From: Lithospermum erythrorhizon
Taxonomy: Eukaryota > Streptophyta > Magnoliopsida > Boraginales > Boraginaceae
Length of the DNA stretch: 64,000 nt
Reading direction: 5' to 3'
Assembly (NCBI GenBank): GCA_019722365.1
Contig: JADFUC010001570.1
Coordinates: 124,001 to 188,000, forward strand
Part shown: in pieces, positions 37,816-50,396 of the stretch
How the letters are laid out: each line of letters starts with the position of its first letter
Numbering within the stretch: position 1 is the stretch's first letter
Notes under the pieces: model-generated
Told to the model about the DNA's origin: nothing
The model's database searches: none
What the model saw: the letters and a program-made list of their open reading frames with translations, nothing else
Translations under genes and position numbers: made by a program

Positions 37816-40418
37816 CTGCAATCAAGGCAGACAGATCAATTACTTGGGAAATAGTCGCACAAATATCACTTAAGCAAAACTGTGCAAGCACAAATATCTC
37901 TTAACCAAAAGCACAAAAGAAGAGAAACAGTAGAACAAAATCTATAAAACTGTTCATAATCTGCAAAAATATTTTAAACAGAACCAAGAACTACAAACTA
38001 TCGATCCTTATGCTGATAACCAACAGTATTACCACTTATCAGTAAAAAGAGCTCATCTTTCAGAGCTTCAGATTAAGACCCCCTTTTCAATTTACAGCAA
38101 ATAAATACACACTAACAGAAAATAAGAACCATCAAAGAAAAAATAGTCACGAAATCCAGAAATTTCATCATACAACCCAAGAACCTTTATTCGGTTTCCT
38201 AACTTTCCCAGCCATGATCTCACCATGCCTATCAGCAGGAGACTTAAAAGAGTATATAAGCCTTCTAACATTATCAATAAGAGATAAAGTTTGACTGATC
38301 AAGAAATGCTCAATCTATCAATCTTTGAATTCGGGTAAAAAAAATAAATAAAAGTGGAAAGTTTACTATCCAGTCTCTAGTAGCACTGAAGCAGTAATGA
38401 AATGTTAAAACTTTCACTCCCCTGCAGCAACAATTGTAGCTACAGGATTGATATGAAACGAATGAGTTTACTATACTTTCAAGAACTTGTGTCCACTCAC
38501 TCAAAGAACCAAAGTATATAACAGTAAACAATCAACAAAAAGAAAGTCCTTAACAGTAAACTGTAAAACTATAAAGTTACTAGAAGAAGCATTTACCCAA
38601 CTTCTTTTTTCATACCACTACAAAGCCACTTGTTCATCTTTATATTCTATCTGTATCTATTGCATTTACCCAATTTTCAGATTATTGATTAATTGAAAAC
38701 AAAACTATACAATCTATTATTGACCCATACATTCACATATAGACAATATTGCATTTATCACCTACCCATATATTCATATTCATATACTAACAAATACATA
38801 AATTTACATTAGTTGTGACCCACTAAACAGATCTCTACAAAGAAAATAAAGCAAGACTCATATAATTGCTGGATAATGAGAGACTAAAAGACCAATAAAT
38901 AGTTGCATCCCAAGCCACTTGTTTGAGCTTAAGATTCTTTATATCTCTTGAAACATCATTTTCAATCACTTTTTGAAAACACCATACCAAACGCATCAAA
39001 CATAAACACTTATGAATGCTCAATAAATACATCAATTTCTTACTTAGAAACTTAACCATCGACAAAATATTGCACAAAGTAAAAGTCCATTTGGAACATA
39101 TATAACTTCAAGAATTGATCTTTGAAAACTTGTCCCAAAAAACCAACAATTAAACAATGCCTTTAAAGCATAAAATGAAAGTACATTTGAAACATATTCT
39201 AAAAACTTTCAAGATTTGATCTTTGAAATATCCAAAACCCCAACGATAAACAATGCTTTTAGTATAGTATATTTGCTCAAACCTTCTAAAAAATGAGCTG
39301 CAAAAATGTAGTCAGAGTAACTTTCTTGTTTATAAAACCATGAAATATATATAACAATAAAATAAGACATTCTGAATATTTTATCACATAATTTCTTGGA
39401 AAAGCTATGGTCCCCCATCTAGGGTTCTATGGGGATGACAAAACACGAAATTTTACTGTTTCCTTAACAAAAAGCGAAAAATAACACAACAACCTAAAAG
39501 TCCAGCTAAAATTTATTACAACAAAAACCAAAAAATTAAAACAAACCCAACAAAAAAAATCATTTCTTTTTTTCCCAAACACAAACAAAGGAAAATAAAA
39601 CCAACTAAAATTCCAGCAAAAAATGTTACACTTCTTACTACAATATTAAAACAACCCAACAAATAAAAATCATTTATTTTTTCTCCCAAACACAATAAAA
39701 AAAGGGCTGAAATAGCTGAAATAAAACAAGCTAAAATTCCAGCAAAAATAGTAACTTACTACTACAAATACTACGCTATTAAAAAACCCAATAAATAAAA
39801 ATCATTTATTTTTCATAAACACACAAAAAAAGCTGAAAATAAAACAAGCTAAAATTCCATCAAAAAAATGTTACTTATTACTACAACTACTACAATATTA
39901 AAACAACCCAACAAATAAAAATCATTTCTTTTTTCCAAACACAAAAAAAGCTCAAAATAAAACCATCTAAATTCCAGCAAAAAACCTTATTACAACAACT
40001 ACTACAAAATTAAAACAACCCAACAAATAAAAACCATTTCTTTTTTACATAAACACAGAAAAAACAAAAAGAACATACAAACATTATGTGAAGAGCAAGA
40101 AAGCGAAAGGAGTAAGCAGTTTTACTGACTTTTTTAGCTTACCAAAGAGAATGAAGTAATAATGCTTCAAATCAACTCTGCAAAAAACATCTGAGTTTCT
40201 GCTTCACCAAAAATGGTAAAACATATCAACTATAGTTTAACAAGTTTGTACTATAATTTCCCTAAATGAATAAAATATACTCCTACTATAATTTCAACTA
40301 CAATATAACATTACTATATCTAGAACAATAAAAACCATATTTTTATAATACCCAAAAAAATGTCCCAAAATGATTGTCCACTTTCGTAAACTAAAATGAA
40401 TTTATTTTGAGAGCTTAC
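37816..40418 (-). other. Probable 5'UTR intron of the SPL gene
   Basis: Reading the minus strand, a good donor (CG then GTAAGC) lies at 40418 and a good acceptor (TTGATTGCAG) at 37816, about 70 bp upstream of the SPL start codon. This gives a leader intron of about 2.6 kb. A second donor-like GTAAGC near 40141 could define a further leader exon or an alternative. No coding sequence of any family lies between. SPL genes often have leader introns; this one is inferred from splice signals only. Confidence 0.5.
39545..40070. repeat. Five-copy minisatellite, unit about 110-130 bp, in the SPL leader intron
   Basis: The phrase AACCCAACAAATAAAAATCA followed by TTTCTTTTTTCC, a run of A-rich words and AAAATTCCAGCAAAAAATGT recurs. 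The AACCC anchor falls at 39545, 39653, 39785, 39905 and 40017, so spacing is 108-132 bp. Copies differ by small insertions and substitutions. Confidence 0.8.
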
Positions 40419-40419
40419 C

Positions 40420-41830
40420 GTTCAGAGAAATTGAGCAGAAAGAGAGGTTGGTTTTTTTTAGCTAAATGAAGAAATAATAAAAAGTGAAAAGATAAAATGC
40501 TAATCGTATGTTTTATTGTGGGTCCTACTTGAGAGGAATGTTTTAGTGTGGAGGGGTGTATGGTGTGGGGAAATTGAATGGTTAGGGGGGTATGGAGGAC
40601 ACGTGTATGTGTGGGATTGAAGGATGGGGGAAATTTGTGGGGCCTATGGGGGCTATGGTACAATTTTTGCTTTGGGTTGTTTTAAAGAGGCACTTTTGTT
40701 TGTTTGCTATCCATTAATAAATCTGGCAAGAGGACAAAAATTATTTTCCTTTTGGTGATATTGACAATTAAGTTGTTGTATTAATCTCATAAGTCATAAC
40801 TAAAATGAATACCATTTTAGAAATATTTATTTGGTTGTAGATTATTGAGATTTTGGATTATAAATAAAATTTGGGGTTCAATATCTAAAATAAACTCAAT
40901 CTTTATATTTTAAATGTTTATTAATCAAAACAATAAAATTGATAATAACAAGACACTAATAATATACTAACATAGTATGGGAGTTTTGCAAAATTAAAAT
41001 AGACTAGATTAATAAATTAAACTAAATTGAACTAATTATTATTTCATAAAGTAAAATTGGTTATATCAATATAATGTCTATATTTAATTATGTTAATCTT
41101 ATAAACTATAATTTTTTTTAAGTAGTATAATTTTGTTTTAACACTTGTCCCATCTACATTTACCTTTATTTTTGTGATACCAAACTTGTAAATTATTGGG
41201 GAAAAACTTTTTGGAGAGGAGCTAGTATTAATAATATTAGGTGGTCATAATTTTTGTGTTGAATATTTGGACTGGGGCACTGTGGACTACAGATGACAAC
41301 TGAGCAGGGTGTGTGTGGTGGGGTGGTAGGAGGGGGGCGGTGGTGTGGTACTGGACACAAGTGGACAAATATGGTTGAATTGGTTCCATTCAGTAGTAGT
41401 GGCGGCATAGGAGTCTGTACGTACTCTTGCTGTTTTTGTTTTCATCTGTTTTGTTCCCATTTGGTCTTGGATCACATCTCTTTAATGCATGCTTATTACT
41501 ACATTGTTTATCTTTTATCAAGTGTGTTTTTGGCTAATTATGTGTGTTGACCAATTACCACATAATTGACATTCAAGTACTACTAATAATATGGGCTTAT
41601 TGAACTTAATGGTATGTTAGTATGTAGAACTAATAACATTTATAAAAAGACTTCATGATCATTATTGCTCATTATATTTAATAATAATACAATCAATTGG
41701 GCCTTTGCTAATGCAAGGTTCTCCCAACTCAATATTTGTGTTCAATAGTCACATTTTAGAGATTATCTAAATTCCTATATTTTCAAATTTTTTACTAATT
41801 ATAAGCCCTAGACAATTCTTTACTTTGTTC
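40420..41830. other. SPL upstream region and intergenic DNA
   Basis: The SPL promoter should lie here on the minus strand. A pyrimidine-rich minus-strand stretch at about 40430-40500 is typical of a plant leader. A G-rich patch (GTGTGTGTGGTGGGG) is at 41308-41350. No gene is supported. Confidence 0.45.
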
Positions 41831-41840
41831 GCATAACTAC

Positions 41841-42326
41841 GAGGTAATTGCCGAAATGGTCCCAATAATCGAGATCAACAAGTAGCTGGCCCTAAATGCT
41901 AACGCCGCGCTAAATCTGGTCCTCGAAGCTGCACTACGCGCAAATGGTCCCTAATTAACTATTCCGTTAAATGTTAACGGAAAAAGAGAATTTAGATTTT
42001 TGGGGTTAAAAATATAATTTAAAGAATATTTTGGGGGGAAAATATAAATTCGACCAAAAATGAAATTAATCAAGAGTAAACTAATCTAGCTTAATCAATA
42101 ATTTCAATTTTATTAAATTTATGTTTTTCCCAAAATATTATCTAAATTAGCAATTTTGACCCCTAAATTTTCTTTCTCCGTTATCATTTAACGGAAGTGT
42201 TAATTTATGGACCATTTGTGCACACGATACACACTTACCTTAATTCATTTCCTGCGCATCGGGTGCCACTTACGGGGACTAAACTCAGAATCGAGCCCAA
42301 TTACTAGGACTATTTCTAATTACCTC
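41841..42326. mobile_element. Mutator-like MITE, 486 bp, with target duplication
   Basis: The outer ends are GAGGTAATT and AATTACCTC, a perfect 9-bp inverted repeat. Similarity between the arms continues inward for about 150 bp with gaps. Shared words include CAAATGGTCC and TTCCGTTAAATG followed by a second AACGGA. It is flanked by the direct repeat GCATAACTAC at 41831-41840 and 42327-42336, fitting the 9-11 bp duplications of Mutator-like elements. The centre is AT-rich and carries no transposase, so it is non-autonomous. Confidence 0.8.
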
Positions 42327-42368
42327 GCATAACTACTAAATCATAAACGTGGACGGGCTGGGGACACC

Positions 42369-42845
42369 TGATTACAAGTGTCGACAGGACTCTCTATTAC
42401 AGGACTTTTGGTTACAATAAGACTCTCTACAATCCGGGGTCGGGCCAAAGTTAAAATAGTCATCTTCGTCTAGTATTATGAAAACCGCTTCTAGAACCGA
42501 AGCGCGCCGCGCGGTCAGTAACCGGGTCCTCAAGGAAGTCCAAGACTCGATCCGTCGTGAAGCATTCTAAAACAGGACCGTAAGGCATCACGCACACTCC
42601 AAGAATCAAGTCGTGATTTGTATTTTGCTTAATGAACTATAAAGTAGTAAATTGCAATCAAGAATAAACGTATTTAAGCGAGCTGGCAGATTTATAGCAC
42701 GCATGTTTCGAAATGGCTGGCATTCAACTTCCTCCTTGATTGTGACACTTGTCATCATCATGGTAATCCTTGTCTCATGGAGGCCTTATCCCTTTGTGGG
42801 CTCAAGCCATGGGCCTCCGTCAAGGCTATATATCATCGCTTCCAC
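42369..42845 (-). repeat. Left LTR copy of the gypsy element (3' LTR)
   Basis: It matches the right copy over ordered words: AAGTGTC, GGTTACAATA, CTCTACAATCC and AGTAAATTGCAATCAAGAAT, then TTTGTGGG and GGCTATATAT. The plus strand starts TGATTACAAG. Similarity to the right copy fades after about 42840, so the outer border is approximate. Confidence 0.65.
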
Positions 42846-43779
42846 CGAGCGGTTAACATGCACTGGAATGTTCGAGGGATCTTTCTATGGACGAAAACCG
42901 CTCATTGGACAAGACCCCATCTCCAAACCGCTACCTATCGTTGAAGGAGAACCGCATCTTTGACAAGTATCGCTGCCTGGACAAGACTCGCCTTTGGATC
43001 CTCGTTTCCTTTGCCACCGATTCCATCGGGCTGCTGGGAACCCCAAGCCCCCTCTTTACACTCGTCCATACCTCGACACACGAGATCCAACCCACTGGGT
43101 TCTAAGCCCTATAAAAGGTACTTTCTTTGTCTTAAAAGTGTACTTTCCTTTATTTTAACTCAAACGCTTCGTCTTCAACCTTTCCATCTTCCTCACTGCA
43201 ACTTTCTCTTCTCTTCGCCGACGTCTTTGCAACTTCTTTGATTTATCCGCTGCTTTATTCCCACAACACCAACATTATCTCAAGTAACTTCACCCTCCCC
43301 TTTATGCTATGTAAGTTCTTGAATCATGTATAACCTCCCCTCAAATGCATTGTCCCAAGTACCCTCATATGGGTTTTACTTTTAGGGTTTATGTATGAAG
43401 AACTTGTCAATTTATACCATGAGAATTTGGGCAAATTCATACTATATTTGACCAGTTTGTGTTGATCGAAGGGTATATAGTGAGCATCTTTCCGAGTAAT
43501 ATGGAGAATTATGCTCTTGATGGGTTGGAAAAATTCTCGGTTTATTTCGTGTCAAGATGAAGAGTTTCGGGTCCCAATTTTGAATGTTCTCGAGCCCTTT
43601 CGCTTTTTCTCCCAAATTTTCTATTTGTTTTAACCCTGTGCACTTTGTACTTGCAGATATGTCCGTGTTCTAATCTAGAAATTCCTTCAATGTACTAATC
43701 ATCAAAAGCCGCTCCTCAAAGTGTCCGACTCGCCCACATTATGGTAATGGAACCCGACAAGCCGTAAATCACCCAGGAC

Positions 43780-44640
43780 CGATTCCATTTATTATGCCCA
43801 TTGCGACAATCACAGAATAATTCATTTACCAATGGGTTAAATGTGGATTATCGAACTTAGTGTTCAACTTAGTAATTGTATATTACTAGCTGGTTCTCAA
43901 GGATAATTTAAGGGTTATGAGCTTATCGCTAGATCTTACTATTAATCGTTATAATAATAGTAATTTGTCAATTATTATTATTATAAAACTACTATTATCC
44001 GAGCCTGAAAGCCACACACATACAAAGGACGCTGTTTATATTTCATGCATGAAATTTAAAGGGACTCAGAGTAATTCTGGAGAAATGTTTTCACTATGCG
44101 GTTCTACATTTTATGTAGAATATCGATTGAACAAATGTAATCAATTAAATAGTTATTTAATTGGTTCGAGTAATTTTAGTATTTATCAATAACTTGAAAA
44201 ATTGATATCGACTCATTACTATTTAATTAAGTTTACTTAAGTAGCTCTAATCCCATTAGCAACTCATTAGTGTCTTAACGAGCTAATGTAGTTAACGAGT
44301 CAAACTAATACTTAACGAGTTGCTTATCGGGTTTGTTTTAACCTAGCCCTATATAAAGAGTTTCAGTGGTTTTCATGTAAAATAAGTGAAAATCTTTTCA
44401 TCAAAACCCTGGCACGCCCCTTCGTCGAAATTCTCCAAGAATTTTTCTTGGGTTTTTGGTAGCATAAATCGCTTCGATTCAACCTCTCCCGCGCCAATCA
44501 ACTAGAGATATCATACGATTTGGCTATTACAAACAAGGAGCCGGAAGCCACCATTGCGGAATTTGAAGCGTGTTGAATTTTGGTCCGTGTCAATTTTTTG
44601 GTGAAATTTACCCGCCGCAACGTAGCATTTATTTATACTT
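43780..44640 (+). repeat. Inner repeat, LTR-like, left copy
   Basis: The segment 43780 to about 44310 resembles 47998 to about 48470. Shared landmarks are TTATGCCC, GCGACAAT, AATTCATTTAC, GTCAATTAT, CCGAG or CTGAG before CACACACATACAA, and TAGTTAAC near the end. A plus-strand TATA box (CCTATATAAAG) lies at about 44348 and is followed by a leader-like stretch to about 44640. This suggests a plus-strand LTR nested in the older gypsy element. Confidence 0.5.
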
Positions 44641-44899
44641 ATTGTAATCATGCGTGTATTTTAGAATAACGTGAAAAGACTTCAAGATCCCCGGATCTGT
44701 AGATTTGTATTTATACTCATATATCCATAGAGTTTTCCATCACCGACACCCCTGCATTTCTTAGATTATACACCGCTGGGTGGGTGCAGAGTTTACTATT
44801 GGCAACTAGAAATTTTCAAGGACCACATCCTTTGCTAACATAGCGATTCCTCAAGATGCTGCTCAGAGACGGCGAAGTCGGTCAATGACGTAAGACGCT

Positions 44900-46752
44900 G
44901 GGGAAAAACCCAGAAGACTTAGATGCCGATCCCCGCTGGTGCCCCTTGGTGGTTCCTCCTCCCTCTTCTACCACTCTAGTCATCCTGTGCCTCGCATTAC
45001 TCCCTCAGCCTCTCAAACCGCGGGAACCTGTTCAAGCGACGCCACTAGTGTTTCTGCTTTTAATAATTCCCACTATTATCCGTGACTCTTACTCGCAGAA
45101 TTCTGCCAGCGAGAATTTAGATAAGTTTAGGCTAGATTTCTTCCATTCCCCTCATTTGTAGAAATGCGCCTTCCTTAGAAGTGGCTTCTTGATCCGCCTG
45201 CTAACCCATCCTATATCAAGGTCCTTTAGCCCCGGACGGACCGCCATGTATATGTAGTCCCTACGCCATGGAGCCTCGCTTCCTTCTCGCCTTTATAGAT
45301 AGTTATTAGTAGCTATTAATCTGTCCTGCAACTGCCTCGCTGGTGGCTAGCTATCACCATCTTTATAGTTGCTTGTAGGATGGCAAGAGCAATCCCCACA
45401 CCACCCCTTTCTTAATTTTACAACACGCCTCTATTCTGGGGTCACATTTCCTTCCTACCGCCCGAGGTTGTGAATATTTCCACCATGACTGGCGACCGCA
45501 CTCCACTCTTTAGGCAGCCTAAGGTGGTCAAGAAGGTTTCCAAGGACACCGTGGTTACTGAATCTCCTCCAGCGGTCGCTTCCCAATCTTCTTCTTTTAT
45601 CAGAAAGAGTTCTACGGCTGAACTCGCCTCCTCTCTCGTTTCCTCGGCAGATGTAGTCTATCGAAAAGCAAGCTGCCTGTGTCCGAAATATTAGACTTGA
45701 CCGAAGACCCTCCTTCCTCTACACTCCCAAGACAGGACTCGCCCAAAGAAAGTTCTGGTCTCAATCCTCTACTGACACGCTTCACGAGGAGGTGGTGCCG
45801 ATTCTCGCCCCAAGTATAAACCTGATAATTTCAATAATATTCGGAGCCATCTATACCATACTAGGCGGGGTCCGGGGACACAAGGAGTCTACCTCAGGGA
45901 AGAAACAGATGCTTTCCACTTCAATCTGCCTTGTTGCTGTGAGCGGATTTAGAAGGATTACGACGCAATCACCGGTCCCTTGTGAGATTCAGCGGGGCGG
46001 TGGCTCGCCACTTGATCAAGCGTAATATTCTTTCCCCCTACTTCCTTGCTTTATCTTCGCTTGTACCGTATACGTATTCTCACTCTGATCTTAGTCCCTC
46101 AGAGGCTCTCGAATGCGAGCCATGCTCTAGCCTCAGAATGGATGGTTGATGATGCCCACAGAGGCTCAAGGAGGAAAGCAGTAGGTTGTTCAACTCCCCA
46201 GCCACCGCTTAAGAAAAGGTAACGAACGCCTCAAAAGTCACCGCACCTTAGCTAACAAGTGAGAAAGAAGGAGACGATATCTCAAACCTTAGCAAAAATC
46301 AAGAAGCATGATCTCCTTCAAGCTCGATTTACCAGGTTAGAGGGTGAGCACTTTGACATCTCCAACAAGCTCCAACGACTGAACCGGGTCTATACTAAAT
46401 GGCCAAGAGGATTTAGCAAGGAACTCTCGAGCAAAGCGGCTAAGATGTCAAGCAGGCTCTTCCTCACAGATTGAAAGGCCATCTATAACTATCACGCCCG
46501 AGGACTTCGGTCAGAAAGTGTGAAAAAGAAATGGCTTATTGCCTTTGTCGCTCGCTTTGGAAAGCATATAGCGAGGTCAACCCCGATATCAGAATTCAAC
46601 TACTTGGACTTCATTCAACCTACATTCCCAAAGATGGTTCGCCTTTAACCCTTCCGCCTCCCTCACACCCAAATTTCGATTTGGTGAAAAGAACGAGGCT
46701 CCTCCCCGCACTGGCCGATGCTCCCCGCTTGACTATATTTTATACTCTATAA
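44900..46752 (+). pseudogene. Plus-strand retroelement reading-frame remnants
   Basis: Several broken plus-strand frames of higher GC content occur: 45470-45694 (Ser/Val-rich, MTGDRTPLFRQPKVVKKV), 46259-46474 (charged and coiled-coil-like, KKHDLLQARFTRLEGEHFDI) and 46531-46752. Their orientation is opposite to the surrounding gypsy pol. Tat-lineage elements are known to carry an extra antisense frame between pol and the 3' LTR, so these may be its remains. Alternatively they are the gag of a nested plus-strand element bounded by the inner repeats. No catalytic domain is seen. Confidence 0.4.
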
Positions 46753-47997
46753 CTTGTTAAGAACATTTGTCTAACATGTTCTTTTTTTTGCGCCTTTTGA
46801 ACACTTTCTTGTAATACCCGTGTTTGTAATTAATTTTCGTTCAAGCTTTTACTTGCGTATTTATTTGTAGATTCTCGCTATAATCGTTGCCTGCTTCATT
46901 GTCTTTTAATCGGCATACGCTCTTTCCTCAGCACAATTGTCTTGTTTGTTACAGTTAAGAGGGTTGGCACACTTATGTATTTGTCAGAGGGTTTAACCAA
47001 TGTTACGCCTTATAAAGCTTATTTCCCTTTTTGCAACCGCTTTAAAGAGCGGTTACGGGCTTTTATTTGATGACCAACGAATGATCAGTTCATTTTTTTG
47101 TCCGAATGCATGTTAATGCATATAATTATAACGGTATGATTTGCATGCCTGTTGTAGTGTTCTCCACATAATTTTAACAAGTCATATAAAGATAAAATTC
47201 TTTTTTTATTAATGGTCTACCTCTCAGAAAGAAATTTACTTCCCTTCTCGAGGTTATATGACTTTTCAAAGGGTTACACATAATATTTGCATAGTTTAGA
47301 TGTTTGGTCCAACTCTTTTCAATTCGATATGGCCCATCCCATTTAGGCTCAACTTGCTCGCTTTTTAGGTTGACTCACTGATCATCACTGAGCCCATAAG
47401 ATAGCCATTTCCCTAGTCGATGTCGATGGCTTTTATAAATTAACATTTGATTTACCGTATAACATTGATTTATGATCAATTTTATTGATCATGAGAGCTT
47501 GTAAGTCTGGACAATCTTGGCTGGCTACTCGCTTGCATGACCGAGGAGCCGGATTGATCACGCAAAAATCATAGAAGATATGTATATTCTGTGTCCAATG
47601 ATGTTTGCTTAGAAACTAGTTTAATAATTTAGACTCGCTGTGATATAACTACTATATTATATTTAGTTGTGTGCTTTGACTATGTCAAACGCTTTTGCCT
47701 TTATGTATGGATTATAACGACATATGTTAGCTAATAATAAATGTAGTATAGCAAGAGGTGTTGATATATTATAAGAGATTTATCCATTCTTGATATACAA
47801 GTGCATTCCGTGCCTCTCAATGAGTTTCCGTATCGATCGTTTATGACGCCATAGTACCCGAGTTAATCTGCCTGTAGTAAAGAAAGTCGTGGGTGTTTCA
47901 TGACACACTTCTTATGGTTACCTGGGTGACTGTAGATCGCGATAAATAATTGTAAAGAATCATCCAAGGGCAAAGGGAGTGTCGAAATGCAGAAAGT

Positions 47998-48500
47998 ATT
48001 TTGATTTCTATAATTATGCCCGCTGGCGACAATTATTGTAACAATTCATTTACTAGTTTTAGTTAAACGAGATTACCAAACTAAGTGTTGAATAAATAGT
48101 ACTTGTAAATTACTATAATGGAACTCACGATAATATCGTGGGTTATGCCAAATCAGATCCCATGCATAACCGATATAATAATCATAATGGTCAATTATAT
48201 TATTATACGACTAATATTATCTGAGTCCAAAAGGTCACACACATACAATGAAGTTGAGTTATATTCCATATATGAAATTAAATCGAGATTGTTGAAATTA
48301 ATGAGATACCCAATTGAGAATTTTACATTGATAATGTAAAATACAAATTGGACAAAACCGAATCAATGAAATCGCTATTTCAATTGGATCATGAATTGGT
48401 GGAAGCTTATTAGTAACTTGTTAAGTTACTTACTGCTTAGTAATAAGTTAGTTAACTTATGAGTCATTTATTTTATACTATTTAATGTATATTAAATACA
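47998..48500 (+). repeat. Inner repeat, LTR-like, right copy (partial)
   Basis: This is the diverged partner of the copy at 43780. It lacks the TATA and leader part: after about 48480 it runs into a TA microsatellite (48523-48550) and unrelated sequence. The pair is 4.2 kb apart. Confidence 0.45.
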
Positions 48501-50396
48501 TGCTATGTGATTCATTTCTTTTGTATATATATATATATATATATATATATTGTAACGGAAACTTTGAAATGGGATATCGATATGAATTTAGTTTTGTATT
48601 TTATTTCAAATACGTCTGCTAACCGCTTATTCATTGTAAATGACCACCGACCAGATTTATTTATTTCATTTATTTATTTTATTTTACCCACAAGCCTCGC
48701 GCTAGTCAAGGTTAAGATAAACGCATCGGGCCGCTGAGGCACCGAAGATGACGCCGCACGAGGACGACATCGCCAACTCGAAGTTTCCGTAAATTGAAGA
48801 CACAAGATCGCATTTTTGCAAATGCGTAAATAGCCCACATGTTAGTATTACACTTTCAAAGTGTCAGAATAGTCTATTTTATTTTAGGTCATACCATATA
48901 TCTCCTTCCGAATGTGTATTATTTATTTTATTTTCATGATGTGTATATTACTGAGTATGTGTTATATAACATGTTGTAATATCAAATAATATTAATCTCA
49001 CCATTAAATTTAAGCAATTATCAAGCCAATTTTAAAGTTGTGCAACTTATCATTTACCACCGGACACACCGCGGACGGTGTAATCGGTATCTTGACTAGT
49101 ACGACAATGGATCAACGCCAGAGCTTTCGTGATGACTAAAACCAACGTATCGGGTTTAATTGGTAAATTTTACCGGTAATTTCCATTAACGCCAGGACTC
49201 GGTAATACATAGCCGGGTAGCACTCGCTTAGGGGAGTGTTAGTGACCCAAGAGTTTGTGGTTGTCGCACACACCATTGAAGTTAATCTACCATCGTCGGG
49301 ATTCAAAATGTACGCAAAGGCCGCTGCTGGACTAAACCACAACGATCTCGGATATCTTGTACATTTTGTGAGATTTGAAGTACAGGTATATATTTAAAAT
49401 TTATTTGTAATATGTTAGATATTTTTTGAACTGCGTTATCTATGATTGCATATTTGCCTTTATGATTGGCACACTAAAATTACCTGTTTATTCACCATTA
49501 ATTGGGCAAATTAAAACATAACTTTATTATGTGAAATAAGACAAGTTAAGGAAAAATTCATAAACTTGTGGTAATATAGTGTTAAAATATTAAACGCATT
49601 TTTTTCCTTCTTAAGCCATTGAATATGGTTACGTGCTACTAAAAGACAAGCAATAAATACCACGATTATTCGATACTTGGTTTAATCATGTGGACATGTG
49701 AATTGAACTCAGGTTCAAGTAAACAACGTCACGTGATATAATTGAGAGATAATTGATTTTCTATCTCAATTAAAGGTGATGATGCTATGAAGACAAATAT
49801 GTCATATTATCTCGTACCACCATACAAAAGCCTTTAAATAATCGATCTAATTCTTTTATAACTAAATGAGAACATTATCGATGACCTTTGAATGTTGCGT
49901 ATCTAAATTTCAAGACATGCTCTTTGGTATTAGTTTCACCAACAAGATAGAACTTTGTTCAGAATTGTTACAGGAAACATAAGCTTGTGGTTTGTATAAC
50001 CGTATAAGCAATATTCCTTATAATTTCGCATTGGCCACACCACTTGTAAAGTTGGAGCATAAAAGGTTTATAGTTTGGAAGTTAATGATTAAGTTCATCA
50101 TTTCAAACATCGCACCGAAAGAAGGATATTTAACACTGAAATAGAAAGAGAGGTTTGACAAAACCTCATATCTCAAATGATTTGTTGTCCGAATTGTCAT
50201 TATGGTTAAACTACCAAATACCTTAGACAATCGCTTTTGACTCACATAACGTCGATCATCATTACGGAGCCAATGAGTAGTAGTGGCCGTGATACAAGGC
50301 ACAAAGAAGATAATTGAGCTCTTATAGTAGTGGCCAAGTATACTTGCAACCACTCTCTTGGCTCGGTTTCTGTACCCCTTCCTTGCATTCTTCATC

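Noticed and set aside
41193..41550. Overlapping open frames rich in His/Pro or Gly/Val on both strands
   Set aside because: They come from a low-complexity G/T-rich patch and have no family features.
49136..49342. Minus-strand frame of 68 codons as gypsy RNase H or integrase
   Set aside because: Its place fits, but no catalytic DEDD or DDE residues or HHCC finger could be seen.
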